In this document: piece after piece, positions 43,410 to 54,200 of the stretch
How positions within the stretch are numbered: position 1 is the stretch's first letter
Layout of the letters: every line of letters begins with the position of its first letter
DNA from: GCA-020345945 sp964596985
GTDB lineage: Archaea > Thermoproteota > Bathyarchaeia > RBG-16-48-13 > GCA-020345945
Length of the DNA: 64,000 nt
Assembly (NCBI GenBank): GCA_964596985.1
Contig: CAZQWG010000004.1
Location: 1 to 64,000, forward strand
Reading direction: 5' to 3'
The notes under the pieces: generated by a model
Told to the model about the DNA's origin: nothing
Databases searched by the model: none
The model's input: the letters and a program-made list of their open reading frames with translations, nothing else
Translations under genes and position numbers: made by a program

Positions 43410-44258
43410 ATGCCCTGTACGGTCGAGCTTGTATGCGTCGGAAACGAACTCCTGATCGGCAAGATCCCGAATACAAATGCCCAATGGCTTGCTGAAAGAA
43501 TTACGAATCTCGGTGTAAGAGTGACTAGGACATCCGTTGTCGGAGATAGCATCTCCGAGATCGTCGAAGCCTTAAGGTACACGTTGAGTAGAAATCCAGA
43601 CTTCGTTCTGACAACCGGTGGTTTAGGTCCAACCTTCGACGACATGACGTTGGAGGGCATAGCCTCGGCTCTGGAAAGACCCCTCGAGTTGAACTCGAAG
43701 GCACTGCAAATGATAGAAATGAGAGGCCGCCGCAGGGTGATCGAAGGCAGAATAGCGAAATTCCGCTTGACGAAAGCCATGAAGAAAATGGCAGTCTTAC
43801 CGCGAGGAGCGGTTCCTCTACAGAATCCACAGGGATCAGCTCCCGGTGTTCTTCTTGAATATCAAAAAACCAAGATCGTTGCCTTGCCTGGGGTTCCACC
43901 AGAAATGAAGGCAATCTTTTCAGGGAGCGTAGAACCATTAATCAGAGAGACATCCTCAAACCTGGACTATTTCGAGAAGAGTCTTATCGTTGAAGGTGTC
44001 GGTGAATCCAATCTATCCCCTCTCATAGACCAGGTTATGAGCGAGAATCCTGGCGTTTACGTGAAGTCTCACCCTAGAAACACCGAGCACATCGGCAGAT
44101 TCATCGAGCTACACATATCTGCCTTAAGCGAGAAACCTGAGAATCCGAAATCGATCGTCGAAAAGGCGTGTCTTCAGATGTCAGACTTGATATCCCGAGA
44201 AGGGGCTTCAGTACGCGAGGCAAACAAGGAAGATATTCGTCGGGAACCGTCTTCCTAA
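43410..44258 (+). CDS. CinA/MoaB-type molybdopterin-binding-fold protein
   Basis: 282 residues. The MoCF-binding domain fills about 1-170 with VGNELLIGKIPNTNAQWLAE and TTGGLGPTFDDMTLEGIA, and ALPGVPPEMKAIF. The C-terminal third is not a nicotinamide-nucleotide deamidase domain. Archaeal proteins of this type (COG1058) are linked to nucleotide or cofactor repair; the substrate is not settled. Confidence 0.88.
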   Translation: MPCTVELVCVGNELLIGKIPNTNAQWLAERITNLGVRVTRTSVVGDSISEIVEALRYTLSRNPDFVLTTGGLGPTFDDMTLEGIASALERPLELNSKALQMIEMRGRRRVIEGRIAKFRLTKAMKKMAVLPRGAVPLQNPQGSAPGVLLEYQKTKIVALPGVPPEMKAIFSGSVEPLIRETSSNLDYFEKSLIVEGVGESNLSPLIDQVMSENPGVYVKSHPRNTEHIGRFIELHISALSEKPENPKSIVEKACLQMSDLISREGASVREANKEDIRREPSS

Positions 44259-44329
44259 CGACAAGCAGAGGATGAGTCGCCGATAGGACCCCTACGACTG
44301 AACCGAGAAAGCCTTGGTGAGGTGAACTC

Positions 44330-45088
44330 TTGTACGGTACACTCCTCGTCGGAACTGCAGGATCAGGCAAATCGCTTCTGACGAAGGTCATTTCAGACTT
44401 CCTCAAGTCAAAAGATCTTCATGCGATAACAGTCAATCTCGACCCAGGTGTGTTCACGCTTCCCTACGAGCCTGAAGTTGATATTCGCAATCTGATAACT
44501 GTCAGCGAAATCATGGAGAAGTACTCTCTGGGTCCAAATGGGGCGATGATAATGGCCTCGGATCTTCTCGCTGTCAAGCTAGATGAAATCAATGACGAAA
44601 TCGCCCAACTCAAACCTGACTACGTGCTGGTCGACACTCCGGGTCAAATGGAGCTCTTCGCGTTTAGGGCGAGCGGACCCTACGTTGCGAGAGAACTAGA
44701 CTTTGATAGAAAGCTGGTTCTCTATCTCTTTGACGCCGTGTTCTCCAATGATCCGTTAAACTTCATCTCCAATCTCTTTCTCTTTACAGCAATATACAAC
44801 CGTTTTCTCTTCCCCCAATGCCCTGTACTCTCAAAGATCGATCTCCTACCTGCAAAGGAGATCGAGAAGATGGTTCTATGGTCTCAAGATCCCGATGAAC
44901 TCGAACTTGCCGTCCAAAGACAACTTACAGGGAGTTCTCGGCTCATTAGCAAGGATCTTCTGGATGCGATAGTCCGTCTAGACCTTACCTTCGCTCTCAT
45001 GCCTGTCTCCGCTATAACTCATGAAGGGTTGGTCGATCTGGACGCAGTATTGCAGAGACAATTTCGTGGTGGAGAAGAGATCTTTTGA
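44330..45088 (+). CDS. GPN-loop GTPase
   Basis: 252 residues from TTG, preceded by GAGGTGAAC. P-loop GTAGSGKSLLTK (7-18), NLDPGVFTLPYEPEVDIR, the diagnostic GPN insert in YSLGPNGAMI, and the switch VDTPGQMELFAFR. Family members form dimers and assist assembly of RNA polymerase in eukaryotes. Its stop overlaps the start of the Thg1-like gene (TTGATC), so translation is coupled. Confidence 0.93.
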   Translation: MYGTLLVGTAGSGKSLLTKVISDFLKSKDLHAITVNLDPGVFTLPYEPEVDIRNLITVSEIMEKYSLGPNGAMIMASDLLAVKLDEINDEIAQLKPDYVLVDTPGQMELFAFRASGPYVARELDFDRKLVLYLFDAVFSNDPLNFISNLFLFTAIYNRFLFPQCPVLSKIDLLPAKEIEKMVLWSQDPDELELAVQRQLTGSSRLISKDLLDAIVRLDLTFALMPVSAITHEGLVDLDAVLQRQFRGGEEIF

Positions 45089-45810
45089 TCGATAAGAAGG
45101 CAACCGAACAATTCTTAATTATTCGACTGGATGGGAGAGACTTTCATATTCTCGCTCAGCAGATTGGAGTCACAAGACCGTTTGACCTGAGATTTGCTCT
45201 GAGCTTCGTGAAAGCGAGCGAAGCGATTCTCCAGAAGAATCCCAATGCTCTATTGGCCTATGCGATTAGTGACGAAGTCAACTTCGTCATCCTCACCGAA
45301 TCTGTTCATGACTGGTCGGACGAATCGGCTCCAATCTTGGCTGAACGGTTTTCAAACTCCTTCTGCAAGATCATTGGACGAACACCGAAAGAAGGTTCTT
45401 GCTGTTTCGATTGGAAGGTCTTTCAAACCAATCGGTCGGGTGTCTTATCGTATCTCAGAGAGAGGCAAGAATGGGCTTACCTCAACTTTCTGAAGGCATA
45501 TGCGTTCTGGTCGAAGATTGATTCAGGGGAAACATCTGCTCAAGCTCGAAAGAGTCTCGAAGGCCTAAACCCTTCTGATCTTATGGGTCTGCTCGATCAG
45601 GCTGGTATTGACGTGGAGCTTATGCCTCTCTGGCAACGTAGGGGTATCGTAGCCCGTCCTAGAAGTGAGTCCTTCCTTGTTGGAGAGGGGCAGCCCATTT
45701 CACTCAACTTAGACGTAGACCTGGAAGTACCGCGATTGGAGACTAGAACGGGGCGGGCGTATCTTCTTGACCAATTGAGATGTGAAAACACTTCCATAGC
45801 ACTCTTCTGA
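45085..45810 (+). CDS. Thg1-like tRNA nucleotidyltransferase
   Basis: 241 residues. The N-terminal motif IIRLDGRDFHILAQQ, and AYAISDEVNFVI with two metal-binding carboxylates, match Thg1/TLP enzymes, as does CCFDWKVFQTN. These polymerases add nucleotides in the 3'-to-5' direction, at position -1 of tRNA-His or to repair truncated 5' ends. Archaeal versions usually act in repair. Start is TTG 45085, overlapping the GPN-loop GTPase stop by four bases. Confidence 0.9.
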   Translation: MIDKKATEQFLIIRLDGRDFHILAQQIGVTRPFDLRFALSFVKASEAILQKNPNALLAYAISDEVNFVILTESVHDWSDESAPILAERFSNSFCKIIGRTPKEGSCCFDWKVFQTNRSGVLSYLRERQEWAYLNFLKAYAFWSKIDSGETSAQARKSLEGLNPSDLMGLLDQAGIDVELMPLWQRRGIVARPRSESFLVGEGQPISLNLDVDLEVPRLETRTGRAYLLDQLRCENTSIALF

Positions 45811-45921
45811 GTGCTTCCGGTTAAACTTAAATTTCAAGAAGGGAATTGAGATTTTCCTAACGTAAAACTGCAATTAGCTGGGACCAACCTGATCGATGAG
45901 TATCTCAGGCAGATCAATGAA

Positions 45922-46758
45922 TTGGAGAAACAGGCAACTCCTCTAAGGGAGGAGAGAAATCAGCTGAATGAGGAGTCCCGAAAGTGGGTTGAGAAACGCA
46001 ACTCCTTCAATGCTGAGGTCAAACGTCTAAGAGAAGGGGCCTTTTCGTACAAGGACAAGCGAGATAACCTCAACAAAATCGTTAAAGACCTAAAAGAGAA
46101 GAGGGAGCAGACCCGGCAAGAGCTCTTGGCAAAGAAGGACCAACTCAACTCCATCAATGAAAGAATTAGAGAACTTGAGTCAAAGGTTACTCTAAAGGAG
46201 AAGGTTGCTCATCGACGTTTCCGTGAACTCGAATGGAAACTTCAGACCAACTCTCTCAGTCTGACTGAAGAGAAGCGGATTATCGCTGAAGTGAAGTCGC
46301 TGGAACTTGAACTTGCAAATTATCAGGAAACCGTGAAGCTGAAGAAGGAGGCTCGCCGACTCCTCTCTCAGGTCAAGGAACTTCAGTCAGCGATCGAGAA
46401 ATATCACTCCGACTTGTCCCGGTTGGCGAAGGACAGTCAAGAATGTCACGAACAGATGATGAGCCTTTTTGGCAAAGCGGATCAACTCTCAAAAGAGGCC
46501 GGAGATGCTCACCAAAATTTTATCGAGGTTAAGAGGAAAGCAGGGGCTCTTCACAAGAATTACTCCGGACTGGTTGCTAAGATCAAGGAGATTGAACTCC
46601 TGATTCGGAAAGTCGACGAGAACGTTCATAGAGAACAGATAAGAAAAGCCCTCCAGTCGCGGAAGAAGGTAGGCGAGGTGGCTGAGCAGAAACTCCAGAC
46701 GGGTGAGAAGCTTACCTTCGAGGAATTCAAGATCCTCATTGAACGAGGAGAAATCTGA
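45922..46758 (+). CDS. COG1340-type archaeal coiled-coil protein
   Basis: 278 residues, almost entirely coiled coil (heptads through 1-235) with a short C-terminal motif GEKLTFEEFKILIERGEI. This matches the archaeal COG1340 proteins, thought to be structural. No ATG or GTG begins the frame; TTG 45922 is the first usual start, yet in-frame sequence LIDEYLRQINELEKQ upstream continues the coil, so initiation may occur earlier at an unusual codon. TATA-like AACTTAAAT lies at about 45825. Confidence 0.85.
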   Translation: MEKQATPLREERNQLNEESRKWVEKRNSFNAEVKRLREGAFSYKDKRDNLNKIVKDLKEKREQTRQELLAKKDQLNSINERIRELESKVTLKEKVAHRRFRELEWKLQTNSLSLTEEKRIIAEVKSLELELANYQETVKLKKEARRLLSQVKELQSAIEKYHSDLSRLAKDSQECHEQMMSLFGKADQLSKEAGDAHQNFIEVKRKAGALHKNYSGLVAKIKEIELLIRKVDENVHREQIRKALQSRKKVGEVAEQKLQTGEKLTFEEFKILIERGEI

Positions 46759-46895
46759 CGATACCCAGAAGACCGGCCTTCGACCAATAATCATTCTCTA
46801 TCTTTTCGCTTCAACCATTTCCCGAGTGCTGATTGGATCTATCCGATTGACCGATAGATAGAATAAAATCTACCTTAGACCCATTTAAAACTGAA

Positions 46896-48044
46896 TTGGG
46901 GAAATCGATGACGAAGACCGGGAAGCCTTCCAGAAATACACTAATACTGTGTGTAGACCATGACAACGATCTCGGTGTCAAGGCTTCAGTCGAGACCCCT
47001 ATTCTTGGCAGAGAGGAGATCCTGTCGGCGGCAACAAAGCTGGCTATCATGGATCCTGAAGAGGCTGATGCAAATGCCATGTTCGAAGCAATTCGAACTT
47101 ACGACCGTCTCTCTGCAGACCGCTTATCACCCAACCAATCGTTTCAGGTAGCGGTTGTCGTGGGATCTGAACGTGGAGGTTTCGAGGCTGACGATAGACT
47201 CTACCAGGAGCTAAACGAAGTCGTTGAGTCGTCTTCCGCCAACGATGCGATTCTCATAACCGACGGCTTTGCAGACGAGACCATTATTCCGATCATTCAG
47301 TCCTGCCTTCCTATAGTCTCAATCAAGAGGGTTGTAGTGAAACATAGCGAATCCATAGAGGAGACGGCCGCTGTCTTTTCCAGATATGCGAGGATGCTGG
47401 CGAACGATCCCCGCTATTCGCGTATAGGTCTCGGAGTACCTGGACTGATATTGACGATGTTAGGTATTTTATGGTATTTCGATCTCCTGGTCTACGGTGG
47501 GATTGCCTCCCTGATCATCCTTGGGCTGGCGCTTCTGATAAAGGGATTCGGCATAGACAGAAGACTCCTTGATCTGAGAATCCCCGAACCGCTCGAGCAG
47601 ATCAGAATCCTCGCGGCTTTAGCGGGTATGGGAATGATCACGATCGGGATCTACTTTGGCTGGTCATACATTGCAAGCCGTGGTCTGCTTCCCTACCCTC
47701 TTACTCTCCAAGGACTGGTAGCACAACTCCCATATCTGATCGGGGTATTCACCCAACAATCTGTCGATCTATTTGCCTTGGGCGTTGCCACCTACCTGAT
47801 AGGGTCAGCCATATACTTCTATTTCAAACGGAACAGAAGGATGTGGCGCATGATCGAGGGAGTCATAGTCTCGATCTGGGCAAGGGAGATCGGCGTGAGG
47901 GCTGCGGTCATGCTTGTAGAACCCCACTCTCCTGTTCTACCTCTCGTCGCATCTGTGCTGCTAGGAATCTCGGTATCAACGTTGGCAATCATTTTAGTCT
48001 TTGCCCTTTCTAGAAGATTCTCAGACTACTTCGTTACGGAGTAA
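46896..48044 (+). CDS. DUF373 family membrane protein
   Basis: 382 residues; TTG 46896 or ATG 46908. The N-terminal 165 residues are soluble (LILCVDHDNDLGVKASVETP, DAILITDGFADETIIPIIQ), followed by six hydrophobic helices (GLGVPGLILTMLGILWYF to ISVSTLAIILVFAL). It is the archaeal DUF373 family; no function known. A/T-rich sequence near 46858-46890 fits a promoter with almost no leader. Confidence 0.88.
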   Translation: MGKSMTKTGKPSRNTLILCVDHDNDLGVKASVETPILGREEILSAATKLAIMDPEEADANAMFEAIRTYDRLSADRLSPNQSFQVAVVVGSERGGFEADDRLYQELNEVVESSSANDAILITDGFADETIIPIIQSCLPIVSIKRVVVKHSESIEETAAVFSRYARMLANDPRYSRIGLGVPGLILTMLGILWYFDLLVYGGIASLIILGLALLIKGFGIDRRLLDLRIPEPLEQIRILAALAGMGMITIGIYFGWSYIASRGLLPYPLTLQGLVAQLPYLIGVFTQQSVDLFALGVATYLIGSAIYFYFKRNRRMWRMIEGVIVSIWAREIGVRAAVMLVEPHSPVLPLVASVLLGISVSTLAIILVFALSRRFSDYFVTE

Positions 48045-48049
48045 TAATA

Positions 48050-48829
48050 ATGAACCGTGCTAGAATCGGGGTTATCTGCGGTGGCGGTCTTGAGGAACTC
48101 TTACCTGAAGGTATAGATTTGCGGGTAGGCACGCCTTACGGTCCATCGCCCCCCATGCGTTTGGTCTCAGTAGGAGACGTGGATGTCGCTTTTCTCGTAA
48201 GGAGGGATAATAGGCAAAGCCTCTCTCCTCCACGGATGAACCACCGTGCAAATGTCTGGGGACTCCACGAACTCGGTGTTGAGAGGATTATAGGAACAGA
48301 TGTCGCCCAGATGCTGGGTAGGCGTTCAAGAAAGAGAACACTCGCGATCCCGAATGATCTAATCGATCTTGCTGGAAATCGTGATTCAACCTTCTACGAT
48401 GAAGCTCCAGTAGTACAGATCGATCCGAAATACCCGTTTTGCCCTGAGATCAGATCCATTCTCCTAGACTCCTCTCGCAAGGTAGGGATCAAACCCTATG
48501 AGAAGTCTACATACGTTTGTGTCAACGGTCCTCGTTTCAGAACTCCCGCTGAGATCAGAGCTCTCAAGATTCTCGGAGGAGATCTCGTGGGGATGACTCT
48601 GACTCCCGAAGTCTTCCTGGCAAGAGAGTTGGGTATATGCTATGCCGCAGCAACCGTACTATTCGATGAGGTGGCGAAAGATGGGCGTTCCGCCTCGGCC
48701 ACCCAATTCATCGAAGCCGCAAGGAATTCGTCAAAGATGCTGAAAGACATTGTAACAACAGCTATTAGGGAAATGCCTTTCAGAAGGAAATGTCCCTGTT
48801 CTAGAACCCTTGAAGGAACGGTTGTTTGA
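48050..48829 (+). CDS. Methylthioadenosine/methylthioinosine phosphorylase
   Basis: 259 residues of the nucleoside phosphorylase II (MTAP/PNP) family: phosphate site near SPPRMNHRANVWGL, base site VCVNGPRFRTPAEIRALK, and GGDLVGMTLTPEVFLARELG. It releases adenine or hypoxanthine from methylthio-nucleosides in methionine salvage; which base it takes cannot be read reliably. Its stop overlaps the uppS start (TTGA). Confidence 0.9.
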   Translation: MNRARIGVICGGGLEELLPEGIDLRVGTPYGPSPPMRLVSVGDVDVAFLVRRDNRQSLSPPRMNHRANVWGLHELGVERIIGTDVAQMLGRRSRKRTLAIPNDLIDLAGNRDSTFYDEAPVVQIDPKYPFCPEIRSILLDSSRKVGIKPYEKSTYVCVNGPRFRTPAEIRALKILGGDLVGMTLTPEVFLARELGICYAAATVLFDEVAKDGRSASATQFIEAARNSSKMLKDIVTTAIREMPFRRKCPCSRTLEGTVV

Positions 48830-49644
48830 AGGAAATCGAGGAGCTATACTTGGGTCTCATCGACTTGGTCAAGGAAATCAACAATCGCCTCACCTACAGG
48901 GTTTACGAGAAAATACTCTGGCATCAGATAAAGGACGGTCCCAAACCATATCACGTCGCTGTAATCCTGGACGGAAACCGTCGGTGGGCTGAGAAACGTG
49001 GTCTACCGGGATGGATGGGTCATCGGTTTGGCGTGGAGAAAGTAGACAGTCTATTGCATTGGCTGAGAGACCTCGGCGTCAAATCGTTGACAATCTATGT
49101 CTTCTCGACCGAGAATTTCAACCGTTCTCCTGAAGAGGTCAACGAATTGATGGATCTCTTTGAAGAGAAACTCTATGATGTCCTATTCGACTCCGACATA
49201 CATGAGATGCGGGTCAGGGTCAAGGCGTTAGGTCGAATGGATCTCCTCCCCTCAAGAATAAGGGATACGCTGCAGGAGCTCGAAGACAAGACCCGTGATT
49301 ACGATAATTTCTATCTTAACGTTGCCATAGCCTATGGGGGAAGAGCCGAAATAGTCGATGCTACGAGGAAGATCGCTGAGAAGGTGAAGATAGGGAAGTT
49401 GAGTCCGGACGAAATCGATGAGGACACGATAGAACGGCATCTCTATACGGCGCATCTTCCAAGATCCGATCCTGACATAGTAATTCGGACGTCTGGGGAA
49501 GAGAGACTGAGCAACTTTCTCCTTTGGCAGAGTGCATACAGCGAGCTTTTCTTCCTCGATGTGTATTGGCCTGATTTCCGTAGAATAGATCTCTGGAGAG
49601 CAATTAGAACCTTTCAGTGTCGAGATCGCCGACTGGGAAAATAG
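48826..49644 (+). CDS. uppS: cis-prenyl diphosphate synthase (UppS type)
   Basis: 272 residues from TTG. Catalytic motif VAVILDGNRRWAEKRG with the Asp, substrate Arg in GHRFGVEKV, and the terminal signature IVIRTSGEERLSNFLLWQSA, then YSELFFLDVYWPDF. It elongates isoprenoids to long lipid carriers used for protein glycosylation in archaea. The start overlaps the MTA phosphorylase stop, indicating coupled translation. The extra N-terminal helix (EEIEELYLGLIDLVKEINNR) is typical of archaeal forms. Confidence 0.94.
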   Translation: MKEIEELYLGLIDLVKEINNRLTYRVYEKILWHQIKDGPKPYHVAVILDGNRRWAEKRGLPGWMGHRFGVEKVDSLLHWLRDLGVKSLTIYVFSTENFNRSPEEVNELMDLFEEKLYDVLFDSDIHEMRVRVKALGRMDLLPSRIRDTLQELEDKTRDYDNFYLNVAIAYGGRAEIVDATRKIAEKVKIGKLSPDEIDEDTIERHLYTAHLPRSDPDIVIRTSGEERLSNFLLWQSAYSELFFLDVYWPDFRRIDLWRAIRTFQCRDRRLGK

Positions 49645-49652
49645 CCTCGATA

Positions 49653-49692
49653 AAGGGTGCAATCCTATGAAATAAGATTGGGTGCACCCCTT
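49653..49692. terminator. Hairpin between convergent uppS and M24 peptidase
   Basis: AAGGGTGCA (49653-49661) pairs with TGCACCCCTT (49683-49692), with an inner ATC/GAT pairing and a small bulge. It fills the 46-base space between two converging genes and may stop transcription from both sides. Confidence 0.55.
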
Positions 49693-50752
49693 AAACTCGG
49701 ATATTTCTCGGGGTCGATGTGATCCTCTCCCAACTATTCTGACCTACTAGAATCATATCCTCTATTCTGACCCCCCCAACGTCCGGTACATATATTCCCG
49801 GCTCGTTCGATACCAGATTCCTGGTCTTAAGACGATCTTTACTGTTTGTCGATATTGTGGGGGGTTCATGGATGTCAAGTCCAATGCCGTGACCCAGACT
49901 ATGGACGAAATACCTTTCGTACCCCCTCTTCCGGATAAAGGACCGGGCAGCTCTATCCACCAAACCACATTTCTCGCCATCCACATATCTTCTCAAAGCA
50001 CTTTCTTGCGCTTGGGCGACGGTGTCAAACATATTCTTCTGGTTCTCAGAAGGTTTTCCGACCACAATTGTACGCGTGATATCCGATCGATAGTGTTTGA
50101 AGATCGCACCTACGTCCACAACCACAAGATCACCGCTTCGAATCTTGCGAGCCGTTGGAGGTCCGTGGGGAAATGCGGACCTCGAACCCGAAGCGACTAT
50201 CGTCTCAAATGCGTTTCCCTCTGATCGCCTCACTCTCATCGCATATTCTGCCTCTGCCGCGACCCTGAACTCCTCAACACCTGGCGCGATCGTCTCTAGT
50301 GCGACCTGCACACCTATGTCGGCAAGTTTCGCCGCCTTCCTCGTTCTCGCAATCTCCTCCTCATCTTTCACTTTTCGGAGTTCCCAGATCAGTTGTGCTT
50401 CAGATCTCAGTTCTCCCTCCCACTCTCTTGTAAGTTTCAAATACTCCGTCACAGAAAACTCGTCGAATCCGATTGTCCTCATCTTGGCGGCTGACAGTTC
50501 CTTCGAAAGTATTTTTTGGACTCCAGCTACCCGTTTGATCATCCTAACCTCACAGTTTCTCGCCTCTTCTCCAGCTCTCTCCCACTCTAGTCTCCCCACC
50601 CAAAGAACTGGGTCCGAGTCCGCGGGAACAAGCAGACAAGCTCCTCCAGAGCTCATGAACCCTGTAAGATAGTAGATGTTCTTGTTGTTGTGTGCTAGAA
50701 ATCCATCCAACTTTATTTCATTCGCTTGTCCTCTAAGTCGAGAAAGACGCAC
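49691..50752 (-). CDS. M24 metallopeptidase (Xaa-Pro peptidase type)
   Basis: 353 residues: creatinase-like N-domain (1-125) and complete pita-bread domain with metal ligands in VVVDVGAIFKHYRSDITRT (two Asp), SLGHGIGLDIHEPP (His), VSNEPGIYVPDVGGVRIED (two Glu). It hydrolyses X-Pro bonds in small peptides. The N-domain is related to the truncated gene at 11274. Confidence 0.93.
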   Translation of the reverse strand: MRLSRLRGQANEIKLDGFLAHNNKNIYYLTGFMSSGGACLLVPADSDPVLWVGRLEWERAGEEARNCEVRMIKRVAGVQKILSKELSAAKMRTIGFDEFSVTEYLKLTREWEGELRSEAQLIWELRKVKDEEEIARTRKAAKLADIGVQVALETIAPGVEEFRVAAEAEYAMRVRRSEGNAFETIVASGSRSAFPHGPPTARKIRSGDLVVVDVGAIFKHYRSDITRTIVVGKPSENQKNMFDTVAQAQESALRRYVDGEKCGLVDRAARSFIRKRGYERYFVHSLGHGIGLDIHEPPTISTNSKDRLKTRNLVSNEPGIYVPDVGGVRIEDMILVGQNSWERITSTPRNIRV

Positions 50753-51258
50753 TGCAAATCCCTCGAAGCCGTTCTTGCTACTTGCCTATCAAGGCATTCT
50801 CAGACTTTATCGTTTCTACCGCTATACTTTCTACGTAAGGCTGGACGTACGGTGATCCGTGCAATATTCCCTGAGTTCCTCTACTCGACTTAGATCAAAA
50901 ATATGTCAATAGCGGAAAGGCTGCCTGAGCCTACCCGTCTATTGATGAATTCATGTAATGTTATGGGGGATTTTCGCTCTTTTCACCCGATTTTTTCGCA
51001 ATAATATGTCAAATTCACGATTACCGTTACAAGCCAGCTCTGTCGATACTCTTATCAAGAGTACTTCGAGAATTCTACGACAAAAAGAGCGTTTTCAACC
51101 AGAATAACGACCAGGAATATCCCGATGTTTGAACCCGATCCAAATCTTCCTCTTCGAGGGACCTCCTTCACGACCGTTATCCTTGCTTGTCTCAGTTGTT
51201 TGTCAGGTCACCTGTCGAATAGTCTCTCTGGAATTGGCTTTTCAAGTGGGGACTCGTC
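50753..51258. other. Intergenic before SMC, no gene seen
   Basis: 506 bases without a plausible ORF. It is locally A/T-rich (GATTTTTTCGCAATAATATG near 50985) and presumably holds the divergent promoters for the peptidase and the SMC operon. No clear repeats or RNA structure were noted. Confidence 0.5.
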
Positions 51259-54200
51259 TTGGTCTACATAAAGAAGCTTGAGTTGCGTGGGTTCAAGACT
51301 TTTGGACCCAAAAAGGCAACAATATCCCTGGACAAAGGCTACACCGTTATAAGCGGACCTAATGGAAGCGGAAAGAGCACCGTAATTGACGCAATACGCT
51401 TCGTATTGGGTGAACTTAGCGCCCGCTCTCTTCGTGCTGCCCGATTCTCCGAAGTGATCTTCGACGGAAGTCAAGGGAACAAGAAGTCTGAAAGCGCCCT
51501 TGTCGTCATACATCTCGACAATACTGACAGAAGAATCCCTATCGATCTCGATACAGTCACTGTCTCCAGAAAAGTCAATCGGAACGGGCAGAGCGTCTAT
51601 AAGCTGAATGGACGAAACATATCGAGGTCACAGCTTGTTGATATCCTCAGTGTAGGTGGTATCAACCCTAAGGGACACAATATTATCATGCAAGGCACCG
51701 TGACCCGACTTGCCGATTTGACTTCTGAGGATCGTCGAAAGATTGTCGAGGACCTGACTGGAATCGCCGAGTATGACGTGAAGAAATCTGATGCCCAGGT
51801 TCAGCTGAATCAAGCAGAGTTCAACCTTAGGGTTGCAGCGGCCAGAATCGAGGAAGTTGAGAAGAGGATGGCTGCTCTCGAACGTGAACGAAACGACGCA
51901 CTAAGGCATACCTTCTTGTCCAATGAGATAGGGCGATTAAGAGGTCTAATCCTATCAAGAAACCTGGAGGTTCTTGAATCTGACCTTGCCGAACTTCGGT
52001 CTGGACTCCAGGAGAATAACGGTCTATGCGAAACCCTGAAAGAAACCATCGAAGATCTGAGACAAAGAAGAGAGAAGGTCGAATCTGATTATAGAGACTT
52101 CAACGAGAACATCGCGGGGAAAGGGGCGAATCAACTTTTTGCTATTCAAGAAAACATTGGAGACATAAACGCTCAGATCGCTGGTCTACAATCCGAGATG
52201 AACAGCAGCAAAGCGAGATTGAACGCGCTGTCCGAGATGAGAAGTAAACAGAGCCAGCAAACCTCTTCTTTAAGGGTTCGGATCGAAGAGATCCAACAGA
52301 GAATCGTTGAGCTTTCCGACGAACGCGAGAGCCTAGATTCCTCCCTCAAAGAGAAACAGAGAGAAAATGAGGAGCTGACAAGTAGAATCGAGAAACTACG
52401 AGAAACCCTTGTCGGTAGCGAAGAGAAACTGAAAACACTCGATGAAGAAATCAATGCTTTGACCGGCAATCTCAACTCCTTGGAAGCACGCTTCCAAGGT
52501 TACGAGTTACGATCTGAAATTCTACTTGAAACCTTGGGCTCAATGGAAGATAGATATTCTTCCTTCTCTTCAACGTTAGAGAACCTCGGACAGCAAATCG
52601 AACGGCTGCAGAAGTTGAGAGAGACCGAGAAGACAACTCTCGGAAAACTCGACGGCGCACTTGAACGTTCGACCACTGGAAAACGGTCTCTCCGAAAAGA
52701 ACTTCCTAAAGCCGAAGAAACGGCCCAGAAGGCAAAAGAAGCCTTAATCGAGTTCAGATCCCAGAGAGGTCTCTTGGATTTGGTCTCTACTGAGGAGAAA
52801 GCTCTCTCTCAAATCGAAGAGATGGCAGAGGCCGGGGCGTTGTATGGGATTCTCGGACGAGTTGGAAGCCTTCTCAAACCTGACCCTACTTATCAGAGAT
52901 CGATTGGAGCAGCCCTGTCTGGATGGACGAAAGCAATTGTCGTGAAGGATCTGAAAGCTGCCGCACTATGCGTAGAGAGCTTAAGACGAACGAAGCTTGG
53001 ACGTATCAAACTGATTCCCCTCAAGAACATAGAATCCTCTTCGAGTATAGAAGTCCCGAAACTCGAAGGGGTACTTGGACTTGCCTCCTCATTTGTAAGA
53101 ACCGAAGAAAGGTTTTCGACCGTAGCCCGGTACCTGCTGGGGGATACACTTGTTGTTACATCCGAAGACATCGCGCTTGAACTTTCTTCCAACGGTTTCA
53201 GATGTGTAACCTTGTCTGGTGACCTCTTCGAAGCCGGGGGCGGCTTGGAGAGCGGTTTCTACCGGACCCCTGTTGCCGTTTCCTCCCTTTTGCCAAGAGC
53301 TTCGGCCATAAGGAGTCTAGGGGATAATGTGAAGGTTCTCGAAGAGATTCTCCTTGAGAAAAGAGAGAACATGGAGACCTCGGTTGAGGAAGAGTCAAGA
53401 CTGCTTGAGGAGCGTTTACGGAGATCCAGCGATGTTCAAACGTTAGATCATGAGATCGAAGCAATTCAAACGTACATCGCAATGGTCAAGAACACTCTTG
53501 GGTCCATCGAAGAGAGAATGAGTAAAGCGAGGACACAACAGTCCGAGATCGAATCCACCTCGCATTCCTTGGGAACCGAACGAAGAGAATTGGACAGTCA
53601 ACTTGACCGTCTTAAGAATCGACGAGAAGTACTCACTCCTGAATTCGGTGATGCCCAGCTCTCTGAGCTAGGGGCCGAGAAGGCTACCGCCCTCGACGAG
53701 ATAACCTCTCTCAAGAACCAAATCATCTCGATCTCAGGGGAAATCTCCTCCCTGCGGAGCAATCTGGAAAATTCTGTCGAACCGGAGCTTGAGAGATCTA
53801 ACCTAAGTATGGCTAGCTCAGACTCGCAGATCGATGAGCTGGAGAATACCCTCAAAGAGACAAACACCTCTATCATCACCTTAAGTGAACAACTTGACGA
53901 ACTGGAGAAATCGAAAGAACGGTTGTCTGCATCACTTTCCTCTATCCAAGAGGAAAGACGTCGGTTCGAGAGGATGCTTGATGAAATCGATAATGAACTC
54001 GCCGAGACAAACTCTCGATACGAGCCGGCCAGCAAAGAGTCTCATGGAATGGAACTGGAGATTCAGAAGAAAGAGTCAGAGTACGAGCATTTGATGGGAG
54101 ACCTTCAGGCTTTAGGATTCGAGAGCAGACTAGAAACAGGCGAAGAAGACGCCGAAGCGATAGGATCATCCCTCGATCAAATGAGAGACGAGCTTGTCCG

